DNA of 64,000 nucleotides. It comes from Paralithodes platypus (taxonomy: Eukaryota > Arthropoda > Malacostraca > Decapoda > Lithodidae). A program made the position numbers and the translations under genes. The notes beneath the pieces were generated by a model. The model saw only the letters and a list, made by a program, of their open reading frames with translations, was not told where the DNA came from and did no database searches. The DNA lies in the NCBI GenBank assembly GCA_032716605.1, contig CM064572.1:41120671-41184670 (forward strand), written 5' to 3'. The number at the start of each line of letters is the position of its first letter. Positions within the stretch are counted from its first letter, which is position 1. This document shows, piece by piece, positions 1 to 9,445 of the stretch.

Positions 1-332
1 TTACGTTCACCGTCTACGCTGAATGGGTTGCTCTCACTGTCTGTGCTGCATGGGTTACTCTCACCATCTACGCTGCATGGGTTACTCTCACCGTCTACAC
101 TGCATGGGTTACTCTCACCGTCTACACTGCATGGGTTACACTCACCGTTTGCGCTGCATGGGTTACTCTCACCGTCTGCGCTGCATGGGTTACTCTCACC
201 GTCTGCGCTGCATGGGTTACTCTCACCGTCTGCGCTGCATGGGTTACTCTCACCGTCTGCGCCGCATGGGTTAATCTCACCGTCTTCGCTGCATGGGTTA
301 CTCTCACCGTCTACACTTCCTGCACCGTTTTC
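1..332. repeat. 27-bp minisatellite array (copy 1)
   Basis: At least twelve tandem copies of a 27-bp unit reading roughly GGGTTACTCTCACCGTCTAC on the plus strand, with substitutions between units and no length change, so the frame is kept. The array continues beyond the left edge. It is the coding repeat of the minus-strand frame described above. Confidence 0.95.
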
Positions 333-731
333 ACTCTCATCAATTAACGGGTCACAATCTTCATTGTACGCGTTGACGATACACTTTTTAAGGGTCCGGC
401 GCCCCAATTTCAGTTTAAATTGCACGAGATGAGACTCGTGCGGGAGGGTCACTTGCAAGCTTGGCTTAAACTTATATTTTAAATATTTTTCATCCGGACC
501 GTGGGGCTGTGTTTGAAGTTCCCAGTCTTTATCGTTTAAGCTATTTTTAACCTGTGTTTGGAATTTTTGATTTGAAATCAAATTAAACCACTTTCTTTTA
601 GGGGTTTGAATCTTAATTTTTAGGTTTTTTGGATAGGTCACCACAGATGTCAACTGTGGCAAGCTGTATCTTAGTTCAGATACATGCAATACAGTTTTAG
701 CTGAAAAACGCAAGAAGTGTTTTACCTCCAT
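1..731 (-). CDS. Repeat-rich protein of unknown function, copy 1 (3' part beyond the window)
   Basis: Starting at the ATG at 729-731 the minus strand stays open to the window edge, about 243 codons with no stop. About 133 unique residues (beginning MEVKHFLRFSAK) are followed by a 9-residue repeat of the ESNPCSADG type, encoded by 27-bp units from about 330 down to 1; at least 12 units are present. The unique part aligns without gaps to the start of the copy at 49586-51397, with 9 changed residues and 3 silent differences. There is no evident signal peptide or membrane segment, and I do not recognise a family. The start is supported by conservation of the ATG and of the upstream DNA in both copies. 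The 27-bp repeat lacks stops in several frames, so openness inside the array is weak evidence of coding; the unique N-terminus is better evidence. Alternative: a transcribed or silent minisatellite locus. Confidence 0.5.
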   Translation of the reverse strand, partial: MEVKHFLRFSAKTVLHVSELRYSLPQLTSVVTYPKNLKIKIQTPKRKWFNLISNQKFQTQVKNSLNDKDWELQTQPHGPDEKYLKYKFKPSLQVTLPHESHLVQFKLKLGRRTLKKCIVNAYNEDCDPLIDESENGAGSVDGESNPCSEDGEINPCGADGESNPCSADGESNPCSADGESNPCSADGESNPCSANGECNPCSVDGESNPCSVDGESNPCSVDGESNPCSTDSESNPFSVDGER

Positions 732-1030
732 TTATTATATATAAAGCTATTTGGTTTAAAGAAATATCTTATAAGTGATGAGCTTTCGTTATTATTCAAG
801 ATCTATATACGAAATTGAAGTAGAATGCACTTAAACTTCTATTAATTTACCGAGGAAGTTGAAGATTGACGCAAGCACACCAAAAAGTGATAAACGACTG
901 ACTCCAGAAAGACCAACACTTGCATCTTGGTAAAATATCGACATGTATGAACATTTCTAATTGAATTGAACATTTGATCATGTTAATTGTGATTATAATG
1001 AAACTTATTTACATATTTCATGATATATAT
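732..1030. other. 5' flank of the repeat-protein gene, Block A copy 1
   Basis: No gene is visible. The sequence matches 51398-51715 with scattered substitutions, so it belongs to the Block A duplication. It is AT-rich. A TATATAA-like string lies only about ten bases before the ATG, too close to serve as a normal TATA box. Confidence 0.8.
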
Positions 1031-1317
1031 ATATGTTAGTATAGCCAGGTAATAGATTATCTTTTAAACAGACGAGGTTAAAGGCAACAGCAGTTTCAGC
1101 ATTCAGTATTTTATTGTTACAGCTTTCAATAGTTCTAACAATTTTCCTCTGGGGTTCCGAGATGAGGTACAACAGGTTAGCAAAATTCATGGTGGATCCA
1201 ACGTTTCACAAGTAAACATCTTGCATCTTCAGGGAATGGGCAGGTAATGATTAGAATAAGGACAAAGCAACATATTTATACAAAATTCGAGGATCAAGAA
1301 TAGGTAGGTGGGCGGAG

Positions 1318-1809
1318 CTACTGGGTGTGGGGTGGCTGTTCATTGGTGGAAGGCAGTCTATTCGCGAGACGGGCACTAAATCTTATCGGTGGTTGGTTGT
1401 TGGCTGTGGGTGGCTGTGATTGGTTGGTGTTGTCAGTTGTGTGCTGAGCGCGGAAAGGTAAGGGAGGGGGGCACAGGGCGAGAGGAACGAGGGCAGTATG
1501 CCTGTAGCGCTTGCCTGAAGGAAGAATTTGAAGGTCTTGTGTTTGGTTGTTGATGCTGGGGTTGAGCGTTTGGATATATAGAGCTTCTAAAATAGCTAGT
1601 CTTCTGGGGTCTGATTCTTTGTCGAGTATGGTAGTTTGTTTGTCTAGGTCGGCGCGAGTTAGGGCAAGATGGTGGGGGGCTTGATAGTGATCTTTTATAG
1701 CGCCAGATTGAAGGTGGAGGGTTAGTCGACGGGAAAGGCGAGTCTGTGTCATTCCAACATAGGATAGGGGTCCACAGTCCCCAGAGGTGCAAATATGCTG
1801 GTATATCAC
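1318..1809 (-). pseudogene. PLE GIY-YIG endonuclease domain
   Basis: A 163-codon open frame with SYVGMTQTRLSRRL, the YIG half of the GIY-YIG nuclease signature with its following arginines, preceded by a cysteine pair in ICTSGDC and followed by LHLQSGAIKDHY. In PLEs this domain nicks DNA for target-primed reverse transcription. It is nearly identical to the plus-strand copy at about 3160-3671. It is internally open but separated by frame from the RT, so I call it a pseudogene fragment. Confidence 0.8.
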
Positions 1810-1870
1810 ATGATCGTCTTTCGGTTGGTTGGTGGAAATGGGGCGGTTACGGAGGACAAGGTTGGAGGTC

Positions 1871-2131
1871 TTAGGAGATTTGTAGTAAATAATGAGTTTT
1901 ATTGTCAGGGTTGGTGGGGAGGACGTTTTTGTGAATTATTTCTTTCATAATGGATTCGTCTGCTGTGTGGTCGGAAGATATGTAGTTTCTGTAGAAAAAT
2001 GTAATGTCATTGGCCGGGTTGGTGCTAGGGGGGTCTTGTTTGTACCATTTTTCTAGGTGGTGGTTGATGGCATTGGTGACGTCAGTGTTGGAATACCCAT
2101 TGTTGACTAGGACCTGGGTGAGCCTTTCCAA
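1871..2131 (-). pseudogene. PLE RT to endonuclease linker region
   Basis: An 86-codon open segment between the RT and GIY-YIG parts, beginning MERLTQVLVNNGY. It ends because about five bases present in the opposing copy (near 3087-3092) are missing here near 1900, which breaks the frame leading into the endonuclease. I do not recognise a separate fold. Confidence 0.6.
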
Positions 2132-2209
2132 TTCATTGTGTGTGTCATTCCAGGTGGTGCAATGGGTGAGGGCTCTCCTGACATAGGCGGCGATGGTGGA
2201 CTGATGGTA

Positions 2210-3066
2210 TCATTTAGGGCATTCACTTTCCCCATTAAGACATTGGCCATTGTTAGTAGGTTTGGTGTACACTGTAGTTTTGAAGCCGTGGTCGTGGAGG
2301 GAGACAAGGAGGTCGAGGAAGGGTAGATGACCATCGGTGGTTTCTTCGTATGTGAAGTTGAGTCCAGAGGCGGCCATGAAGCGCTGCTGGAGGTCCCTGA
2401 GTTCGTCCAGGTCCTTCACCCGCACGAAGATATCATCGATGTACCTGCAGTAGACAGTGGGCCGGTGGGCAGCCAGGAGTTCCTCTTCGATAGTTCCCAT
2501 GAAGAAATTGGCGAACAGGACCCCCAGGGGGCTTCCCATCGCTACACCGTCGATTTGCTGGTACATATTCCCGCGGGGGCAGAGGAAAGGGGACTCCTTG
2601 GTACATAGTTCCAAGAGCGTCTTCAGGGCCCTCTCCGGGATGTCCAGGGGGGGGCGTATTAGGGCAGTGGTAAACTCGACGTAGGATAAAATCTATTGTC
2701 TTGTCAATGGGCACGTTGGTAAACAAACTCTCTACGTCGAGGGAGGCGATGATGTGGTCGTTAGCAGGGGGGGCATCTCGTAGAATTTCTAGGAAGTCAT
2801 AAGCAGAGTTGAGGTTGTATTGCCGAGGAACAAAAGGGGCGAGGAGTTTGTTCAGGGCCTTGGCGGTCTGGTAGGTAGCAGTAGGGATCTGTGATATGAT
2901 GGGGCGGAGGGGGTACCCGGGTTTGTGGGTTTTTATAGTACCGTAAGCATAACCTGGGGTGAATTCGCCGATGAGTTTCTTCAGGTCTACGCCATCGGCT
3001 TTGGCGTTGATAGCAGTGATGGTGGTGTTGGCTTTCCTTTTTATTTCGTCAGTAGGATTGCGAGTG
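2210..3066 (-). pseudogene. PLE reverse transcriptase, frameshifted
   Basis: RNA-dependent DNA polymerase remnant. Visible motifs are TIKTHKPGYPLRPIIS, then SLDVESLFTNVPID, then GVAMGSPLG, and the catalytic YIDD in TVYCRYIDDIFVR. These occur in the order expected of PLE RTs. The frame changes between about 2614 and 2433, so the YIDD part is in a different frame from the N-terminal part. The open frame seems to start at 3194, but bases beyond about 3070 belong to the opposing inverted copy, so that start is spurious. Not functional as it stands. Confidence 0.85.
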
Positions 3067-3075
3067 ATCCTTTCA

Positions 3076-3929
3076 CTGACAATAAAATAAAACTCATTAT
3101 TTACTACAAATCTCCTAAGACCTCCAACCTTGTCCTCCGTAACCGCCCCCTTTCCACCAACCAACCGAAAGACGATCATGTGATATACCAGCATATTTGC
3201 ACCTCTGGGGACTGTGGACCCCTATCCTATGTTGGAATGACACAGACTCGCCTTTCCCGTCGACTAACCCTCCACCTTCAATCTGGCACTATAAAAGATC
3301 ACTATCAAGCCCCCCACCATCTTGCCCTAACTCGCGCCGACCTAGACAAACAAACTACCATACTCGACAAAGAATCAGACCCCAGAAGACTAGCTATTTT
3401 AGAAGCTCTATATATCCAAACGCTCAACCCCATCATCAACAACCAAACACAAGACCTTCAAATTCTTCCTTCAGGCAAGCGCTACAGGCATACTGCCCTC
3501 GTTCCTCTCGCCCTGTGCCCCCCTCCCTTACCTTTCCGCGCTCAGCACACAACTGACAACACCAACCAATCACAGCCACCCACAGCCAACAACCAACCAC
3601 CGATAAGATTTAGTGCCCGTCTCGCGAATAGACTGCCTTCCACCAATGAACAGCCACCCCACACCCAGTAGCTCCGCCCACCTACCTATTCTTGATCCTC
3701 GAATTTTGTATAAATATGTTGCTTTGTCCTTATTCTAATCATTACCTACCCATTCCCTGAAGATGCAAGATGTTTACTTGTGAAACGTTGGATCCACCAT
3801 GAATTTTGCTAACCTGTTGTACCTCATCTCTGAACCCCAGAGGAAAATTGTTAGAACTATTGAAAGCTGTAACAATAAAATACTGAATGCTGAAACTGCT
3901 GTTGCCTTTAACCTCGTCCGTTTAAAAGA

Positions 3930-3938
<9 letters not shown>
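3076..3938 (+). mobile_element. Second PLE copy, 5'-truncated, head-to-head with the first
   Basis: An inverted partial duplicate of 1031-1905 that carries only the GIY-YIG end and 3' tail of the element. The arms are about 870 bp each and differ at few positions. The junction at about 3066-3076 joins the two elements head to head. It ends in a (TA)n tract at the target. Inverted, truncated partner copies are a known arrangement for Penelope elements. Confidence 0.8.
3077..3671 (+). CDS. PLE GIY-YIG endonuclease fragment, open to its stop
   Basis: The element-derived frame is open from about 3080 (TDNKIKLIIYYKSP) to the stop at 3669-3671. It contains ICTSGDCGPLSYVGMTQTRL, the same YIG-type nuclease signature as the minus-strand copy, and a hydrophilic C-terminal tail. 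The open frame can be extended to an ATG at 2925, but that part reads antisense to the RT of the other copy and is not real protein. There is no RT here, so it could not move on its own. Confidence 0.7.

Positions 3939-4020
<82 letters not shown>
3937..4020. repeat. (TA)n microsatellite
   Basis: About 40 TA units. Block A copy 2 has only a short TA run at the same place (near 51705-51716), so the PLE pair inserted in, or expanded, a TA target. Confidence 0.97.
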
Positions 4021-4022
<2 letters not shown>

Positions 4023-5045
4023 CCTATATATTGATATAATGCATATAAGTAATCTGGAAATGTACCTATTTGATTCATGTATAATTATATTATATTCAAG
4101 TGAAAGAATAACTTGGGCCTTCAATAGTTTTTGTTTTTGATATATTTTGTTCAATCCTTTTTTGTGGACAACTGTTGTTATTTCGATAAATACAATGCTA
4201 GGCATATACACGTGCATTATATGTATTACTTTTATTCATATCTAAAGCTTATCACTTCTAAACTTATAAAATTGTTGTAGATATTTAAACGAGAATAAAA
4301 TAGTATAGTTTGCGCTTTAAATGAATCCATATTCTATGACACTCTTTTCTTTAGCCTATAGACAATTAATAATATTTGGGTAACTAATATATTTTCTGGG
4401 CCGCTCGATACTAACACCACTCTTAACATGGATATGTATAACTGCACTCCCATATGACGATACACAATCACAAATACATACCCATACCATGGGAAGATTG
4501 TAGGCACCAATCAAGCAGGGCAGTGCCCAGGGGACGCCACACAGACATATGATAAGGAGTTGCTGGGCAGCTGGAACTCCTGTTTCATCTGCCTGTCTTC
4601 CCTCACTGTTTCTATTTGTGCCTCATCTAATCAGAGTAATCTAGTAACTCTCACAAACACCTCCTCCTCTTATTCATTTCCCTACGCTTAACAAGCACAC
4701 CACTCTTCATTTCAACACACCTAAATTACCTCTAACGTATCTTGATTTGGGCTCTATATCACTCTTTCAACGTGGGGGGTGGGGGGCACTTGTTACAGGC
4801 TGCTTTGCCTTTTGTCTCCTTCATACACATTGGGGGGAAAATACACACTCACACACTCACATAGATAGGCCATCCAGCTTCATCGTTCCCCCAAGTGTTG
4901 GGGCTTGTATTTGGGGTGAAGAAATTATAAGAATTAATGGAAGTGGATATTTGTTCGAAAGTTCTTGACATTATCCCCCATACCACTTACCTAATATAGA
5001 TTAACCCAATTTAGGCTAAAGATATCAGATTTTGAATAATCATTG
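4021..5045. repeat. Block A duplication, copy 1, right part
   Basis: No gene is visible. It aligns with 51718-52631 and then 52940-53050, including the GGCCTATATATTGATATAAT start and the TTTTGAATAATCAT end. The 308-bp insertion found in copy 2 is absent, which makes this the empty site. Confidence 0.85.
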
Positions 5046-5672
5046 TAGTACTTATTTCTAAGTTTGCTACTAAGGTGGGAATAATTCGACAGTTGTTAAG
5101 AAGTTCGTATTCTTTATTTAACCTCTGAACTGCGCATGGGGGTAATTAGAAACGTCTGCCTGTGCGCATGTATTTGAGCTGTTTCCATCACTAAAATATT
5201 TATTTTACCATAAATAGCATTAATACTTATCCATATGCGCCTATTATAGGTTGATTATAAAGGTATTAACCTGTTACAGCAATAAAATGAGTGAAAACAG
5301 CGTTTGGATGGTCAAAATCGGCGATACAGGGCGGGAGTTGCATAATGTATGGGTGAGGCAACCTGCTTTTCCGCCAATTTCCCCCAAGGCCACTGAGACA
5401 CTGTCGATCGATACTCTCTCTCTCTCTCTCTTGCACTCGCTTGCACTCGCTTGCTAACAGTGATGACAATGCCCTGCTTGCAACTCGCTAATGTTAGCAC
5501 GAAAATATACCTCAGAATAAGGGAATAACAGGGAAAATAGGTGATAACTGAAGGAGGGGAGGAAAGTGGGGAAGGAGGGGAGGTAGAGGACTGATATTTT
5601 GCATGGCCCAAGGGCCAAAAAAAAAAAAAAAAAAAATCGATGTTTAATATTGATTTTGTTTTTCTCTGACTC
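5046..5672. other. Intergenic DNA before the piggyBac element
   Basis: No gene supported. It holds a short CT run (about 5417-5436), a direct repeat of TTGCACTCGC (about 5439-5456) and a poly-A run (about 5617-5637). It ends in GACTC at the TTAA target. Confidence 0.6.
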
Positions 5673-8600
5673 TTAACCCGTACAGCCCCGGCCGGTTTTA
5701 TTATTTTTGTGCACCAGAACCCGGGCAATTTTCATTTTTTTTTTTTTTTTATAAATATATCAGAATGTGTTAGAAAATAATGATAGACATGAAGAAATTT
5801 GAAAAAAGTACTTACCTAGGCCATTTGGGGGTCCTGGGAGGTAGTGGGGGTCCCCAGCCTCAGAGGAGCCTCAGCGCCATTTCAAATCTCCCGCGCCAGC
5901 AGCCAGTTGCCAGCCGCCAGGCAGCATGACTTATTTTGCACCTCTCGGACATAAAGTGCGCTTCAGAGTTCATAGAATGTCTTTGTATATCACATAATGT
6001 AAATATAACTGAAGTTGTAGTGTGATAAGTGTCTTCATTCAAGTATTACAAGTGCGCACGAGTGTTAGCGTCCCCGTTGCCATGGTGATGGCGGCCATCT
6101 TGAGCGGCCATCTTTGCTCAGGACAATAACAAAACGCACGTACGAACACACGGCCAGACAGCGGACCGAGTGACCCACATTCCACAGCACCCTCCCTCTT
6201 TCTTTCTCTGTCTGGCTGTCACTTTCACTCAAGGTCACTCTGTCTCTCCTTTTCATTGAATTATTTGTACTTGTTCATTGTTTTACCTAAGATTATGAGG
6301 TGTATATACATTGGTTTACGCACTTATTGTCTCTTATTCTTATAATTATTTGCACACAGTTTTATAAGTTTAGAATTTACTTAGTGTTTTATATTGTTCG
6401 GTACTTTGCACTTGTAAATTATATATATATACACACTGTTTTATATTCACTTTTTGCGTCTTTTATATACACTGTTAGTATTACATTATAGCGTCTTTTA
6501 TCGCAGTCTTTGAACACTTTGAACACTTAGAAGTGCTCGAGGGTGTGATAATCCCTGAAGCAGGTGGGAAAACACAGTCCCACATCACATTCTTCACACA
6601 TCGTCCGGGTGTCTGTCCGTTTTGGTGTGCGTCTGCCTGTGTTGCGACACACATGACACCGTCTGCGTGGGTTGGGTTTTACTTCATTGGGCGGGACAAA
6701 ATCGCAAAAGTGGCGTTGTGTCAGTCTGGCGGGGCCTTCTGGTGCTTGAAAACGAGCTGCGGGACGTTGCTGGCGGCGTGGACCCTCCCTGAAGAAGAAC
6801 AGAAGCTCCCGTGCAAGTTCGATGCAGTACGACTCCATCGTCTCAACTTCACCTGTTATTTCATGATATTGGATGTGGCAGTTGTAGAGGGTGAGGTCGA
6901 GTAGGTGGAAAAATAGTTTTTTATACCACCTCATCGTCTTCCTGGCACACTCGACCGACGATATGACAGAGTCTGACTTGTCAACCAGCCGCATGTTGAT
7001 GTTGTAGTCAATGATTGCAACTGGTTTTTTGACCGCCTCACCTGTGGCTCTATCACGGCGTTTGGTGTCCTCTAAGCGGGGCAGGTGGATACTGGTGAGG
7101 ATATTGACGTCACGATTGTCCATCCACGAGAGCATCAAGATATTATTTGCCTGGAGGTGGATGATGGAGCCCTTCTCCCGCCTTTCGGGTAGCTCTGGCA
7201 TGTAGACACGATTCCTCCTGACGGTGCCACAGACGCCAGTGTTTCTGCTATACAGGAATTTGGCAAGGGAAGGGCTGGTGTACCAGTTGTCGAGGTACAA
7301 GATGTGTCCCCTGTCCAAATATCCCTCCAACATGGTGATGACAACGGCCCCAGATATCCCATATGTCCTCTCCTCCACCAGTTCAGTGACCTTGCCCATG
7401 TAAAGGATGATGTCCTGGATGTAACCGGTTTTGCAGTCGCACATCACGAACAGTTTCAGGCCATAACGGTGACGCTTGCTGGGGATGTACTGTCGGATGC
7501 TAATATTCCCCCTCCATAGCACCAGACTCTCATCAATGATTAGTTTTTGGTAAGGTTTGAAGGAGGCTGCAAACTTAGTTTTCAGGTATTCAAATATAGG
7601 TCTTATCCTCTCCATCGGGTCTTTGGTATTCCTGGGGCGTTCCTGGTTCCTGGTGTGGCTTGCCAGGCTATCAATAAAGTGCAGGTTTCCCATGATTGCC
7701 GTGAATCTATTCCTGCTCATGACTTTCCCAAAGAAGGGGGTTGCGATGAGGGGATCACATGACCAGTACTTCCTGAGAGACGTCTTCTTGGTGACACCCA
7801 TCAGGATGACCAGTGCCAGGAATGCATAGAACTCATCGGAAGACAAATCCACCCAAGAGAGACGTGCCGAGTTCCTCTTCTGCTCCTTCCCTGCCATAAA
7901 ATAATAGTTGTACCAGTTCGTCTGGTCAACAATCAAGCCGACAAGGTTGGCAGTGAAGAACTGCAGAAAAACACCCAGTCTTGTGGTGTCAGGTCCACGA
8001 TTGGGCATGGTAGGGCCGGCCTCAGCTGCCCCCAAAAAGTGGTATTGTCCTGGTAGATAGTTCTCCCCATCCACCCAATCCCACCTATCAGCGCCTTCGT
8101 CGTCGCTAGATGGGGCATCGGGCTCATCAGGGTCATCGTCAGGGGCACCGGGGCGGGTTGGGCGGGTGCGGGTGGAGCGCGGGCGGCGTGGGCGAGAGGT
8201 GGACCTGGGTCTGGAGCTAGACCTCGAACTTGATCGAGAGCTAGATCTAGAGCTCGAGTCGTTGCTGGGGCGTCTTATTTGTTTCACCTTCTGCATTCGG
8301 CCGCGGGTGGCACGCCCGCGAGATATGACACGCCCACGTCGTTTGCTTGCAGGGCGTTGGGGCAGATCGGGGCGTTGTGGAGAGGCTGGTGATAATGCAG
8401 TGGCGCGGGAGGGGCCTGGTTCAGGTGAGGGAGACATTCGTGGCGGGGTGTACGGGATGGAGCCTGAAGGTGATAGTGGGGGGGAAGAATGGCGAGGCGG
8501 AGAGTCTGGTAGTAGTGGTGGTGGTGGTGGTGGTGGTGACTCATCCCCCCCCTCGTGCTCTGGGTCAGGAGGGAAGAGGGAGCGTTTTGGGTCACGTGAC

Positions 8601-9411
8601 CGCCTTTGTCTCACACCACGTTGTGCCATTTCTCCATCACCAGGTTGTTCGTCACTAGGTTTGTGACGACCATAGAACCTCCCCGGGGTATTTTTCTTGA
8701 GTGGGGAGATTATGGAAAGTGGGGGAGAAGGCAGGCGGGGTTGTGGGGGTACCTCCTCTTCACTCCCAGACTCGCCTCTTCTTCTCTTCAATCCCTTTCG
8801 TTCTTCCCCAGGTACACGCACGTAATTTTGAGGGTCAGCAGGTTCATCTGCAACAACAACCTCTTCCCCACTTTCTGAGGATTCAGTGGGGTCTTGGGGA
8901 AGTGGGCGGCGGGGAGGTGCACTTGCCCCTTGCTGTCTTTGTGACGGCCTACGCCGCCTGACAGGAATCTGAGCAAGCTCTTCCTCTAGCTCTCTTATTT
9001 CGGCTTGGGAGGGGGCATACTCGTCTCCAGACTCGTCCAATGCCGAGTCAGTGTCACTATCAGGGCTGTCAGTGTCGTACAGTATATCCATGACCTCCTC
9101 TGTACTGCAGGGGCGGGTAAGGCGGGCACTATAACGTCGAGACATGGTGTTTCACTCGAGAGGGTGCGCGGTAAACTGACCATGAGGTGTGAGAAGGCGG
9201 GTGCCCTCTCCCGTCCCCGCGCGCGCACGCGTATGGACAAAACGTTTTGGAAGTAGTCCGCCGGATCCCAAAGTAGTTCCCATATAAATCTAGAGCCATT
9301 CTGAGACTTACGACTGGAGCTATAAGGGTGACGCGTTAGGCGCGTCTCTGGGGCTGTGCGTTACATACATAGCCGACGCGTCAGACGCGTCGCTGGGGCT
9401 CCACGGGTTAA
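5673..9411 (-). mobile_element. piggyBac DNA transposon, complete and apparently autonomous
   Basis: Flanked by TTAA at 5673-5676 and 9408-9411. The terminal inverted repeats begin CCCGTACAGCCCCGG on the left and, read inward, CCCGTGGAGCCCCAG on the right. TTAA target duplication with CCC-initial termini is diagnostic of piggyBac. The right end has repeated subterminal motifs of the GACGCGTC type (about 9330-9395). The single large frame inside encodes an intact transposase. Outside the two TTAAs the flanks are GACTC and GAGTC, so the unoccupied target was a palindrome. Confidence 0.95.
6527..9145 (-). CDS. piggyBac transposase, intact, 872 residues
   Basis: Cut-and-paste transposase acting in the nucleus on TTAA targets. 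Residues 1 to about 350 are low complexity: acidic N-terminus, proline runs, Arg/Ser-rich stretches. The DDE_Tnp_1_7 core follows (about 355-770). The three expected catalytic aspartates are in KLIIDESLVLW (about residue 538), ILYLDNWYTSP (about 620) and DYNINMRLVDKSD (about 718). Residues about 830-872 form a Cys/His-rich zinc-binding tail (CHVCRNTGRRTPK, then CEECDVGLCFPTCFRDYH) like that of other piggyBac transposases. It is longer than the roughly 600 residues of the cabbage-looper enzyme because of the N-terminal tail. No frameshift or stop. The ATG at 9145 is the first in frame and lies 266 bases inside the right TTAA. A likely source of activity for related MITEs. Confidence 0.95.
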   Translation of the reverse strand: MSRRYSARLTRPCSTEEVMDILYDTDSPDSDTDSALDESGDEYAPSQAEIRELEEELAQIPVRRRRPSQRQQGASAPPRRPLPQDPTESSESGEEVVVADEPADPQNYVRVPGEERKGLKRRRGESGSEEEVPPQPRLPSPPLSIISPLKKNTPGRFYGRHKPSDEQPGDGEMAQRGVRQRRSRDPKRSLFPPDPEHEGGDESPPPPPPPLLPDSPPRHSSPPLSPSGSIPYTPPRMSPSPEPGPSRATALSPASPQRPDLPQRPASKRRGRVISRGRATRGRMQKVKQIRRPSNDSSSRSSSRSSSRSSSRPRSTSRPRRPRSTRTRPTRPGAPDDDPDEPDAPSSDDEGADRWDWVDGENYLPGQYHFLGAAEAGPTMPNRGPDTTRLGVFLQFFTANLVGLIVDQTNWYNYYFMAGKEQKRNSARLSWVDLSSDEFYAFLALVILMGVTKKTSLRKYWSCDPLIATPFFGKVMSRNRFTAIMGNLHFIDSLASHTRNQERPRNTKDPMERIRPIFEYLKTKFAASFKPYQKLIIDESLVLWRGNISIRQYIPSKRHRYGLKLFVMCDCKTGYIQDIILYMGKVTELVEERTYGISGAVVITMLEGYLDRGHILYLDNWYTSPSLAKFLYSRNTGVCGTVRRNRVYMPELPERREKGSIIHLQANNILMLSWMDNRDVNILTSIHLPRLEDTKRRDRATGEAVKKPVAIIDYNINMRLVDKSDSVISSVECARKTMRWYKKLFFHLLDLTLYNCHIQYHEITGEVETMESYCIELARELLFFFREGPRRQQRPAARFQAPEGPARLTQRHFCDFVPPNEVKPNPRRRCHVCRNTGRRTPKRTDTRTMCEECDVGLCFPTCFRDYHTLEHF

Positions 9412-9445
9412 GAGTCTTCCCGCAGTCTGCCGGGGGAACTCTTAA
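9408..9445. repeat. TTAA-bounded palindromic junction between two elements
   Basis: Thirty-eight bases starting TTAAGAGTCTTCCCGC and ending GGGGGAACTCTTAA, an imperfect palindrome with TTAA at both ends. It separates the right end of the piggyBac from the left end of the next element, and resembles 10085-10114. Confidence 0.85.

Larger units (their letters stand above)
1031..3075 (-). mobile_element. Penelope-like retroelement (PLE), 5'-truncated, minus strand
   Basis: In minus-strand order there is a reverse transcriptase region (about 3060 to 2210), a linker (2131-1871), a GIY-YIG endonuclease region (1809-1318) and a 3' tail to about 1031. RT followed by GIY-YIG is the hallmark of endonuclease-bearing PLEs. 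The matching locus in Block A copy 2 (near 51715) lacks all of this, so it is an insertion. The N-terminal part of the RT region is missing and several frameshifts are present. An inverted partial copy abuts it at about 3076. Confidence 0.85.

Noticed and set aside
28..432. Plus-strand frame of LHGLLSPSA-type repeats
   Set aside because: Antisense shadow of the 27-bp array. The unit has no stop in this frame, and the frame does not follow the conserved head.
1005..1190. Small conserved frame [16 protein letters not shown], also at 3799
   Set aside because: Present twice only because the two PLE arms are inverted copies; it lies in the element's 3' region, so its repetition is not independent evidence of a gene.
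3774..4217. Open frames rich in Ile-Tyr over TA repeats (also 55523-55876)
   Set aside because: Translation of (TA)n microsatellite.
8166..8666. Plus-strand 166-codon frame inside the piggyBac
   Set aside because: Antisense of the low-complexity Arg/Ser- and Pro-rich N-terminus of the transposase.
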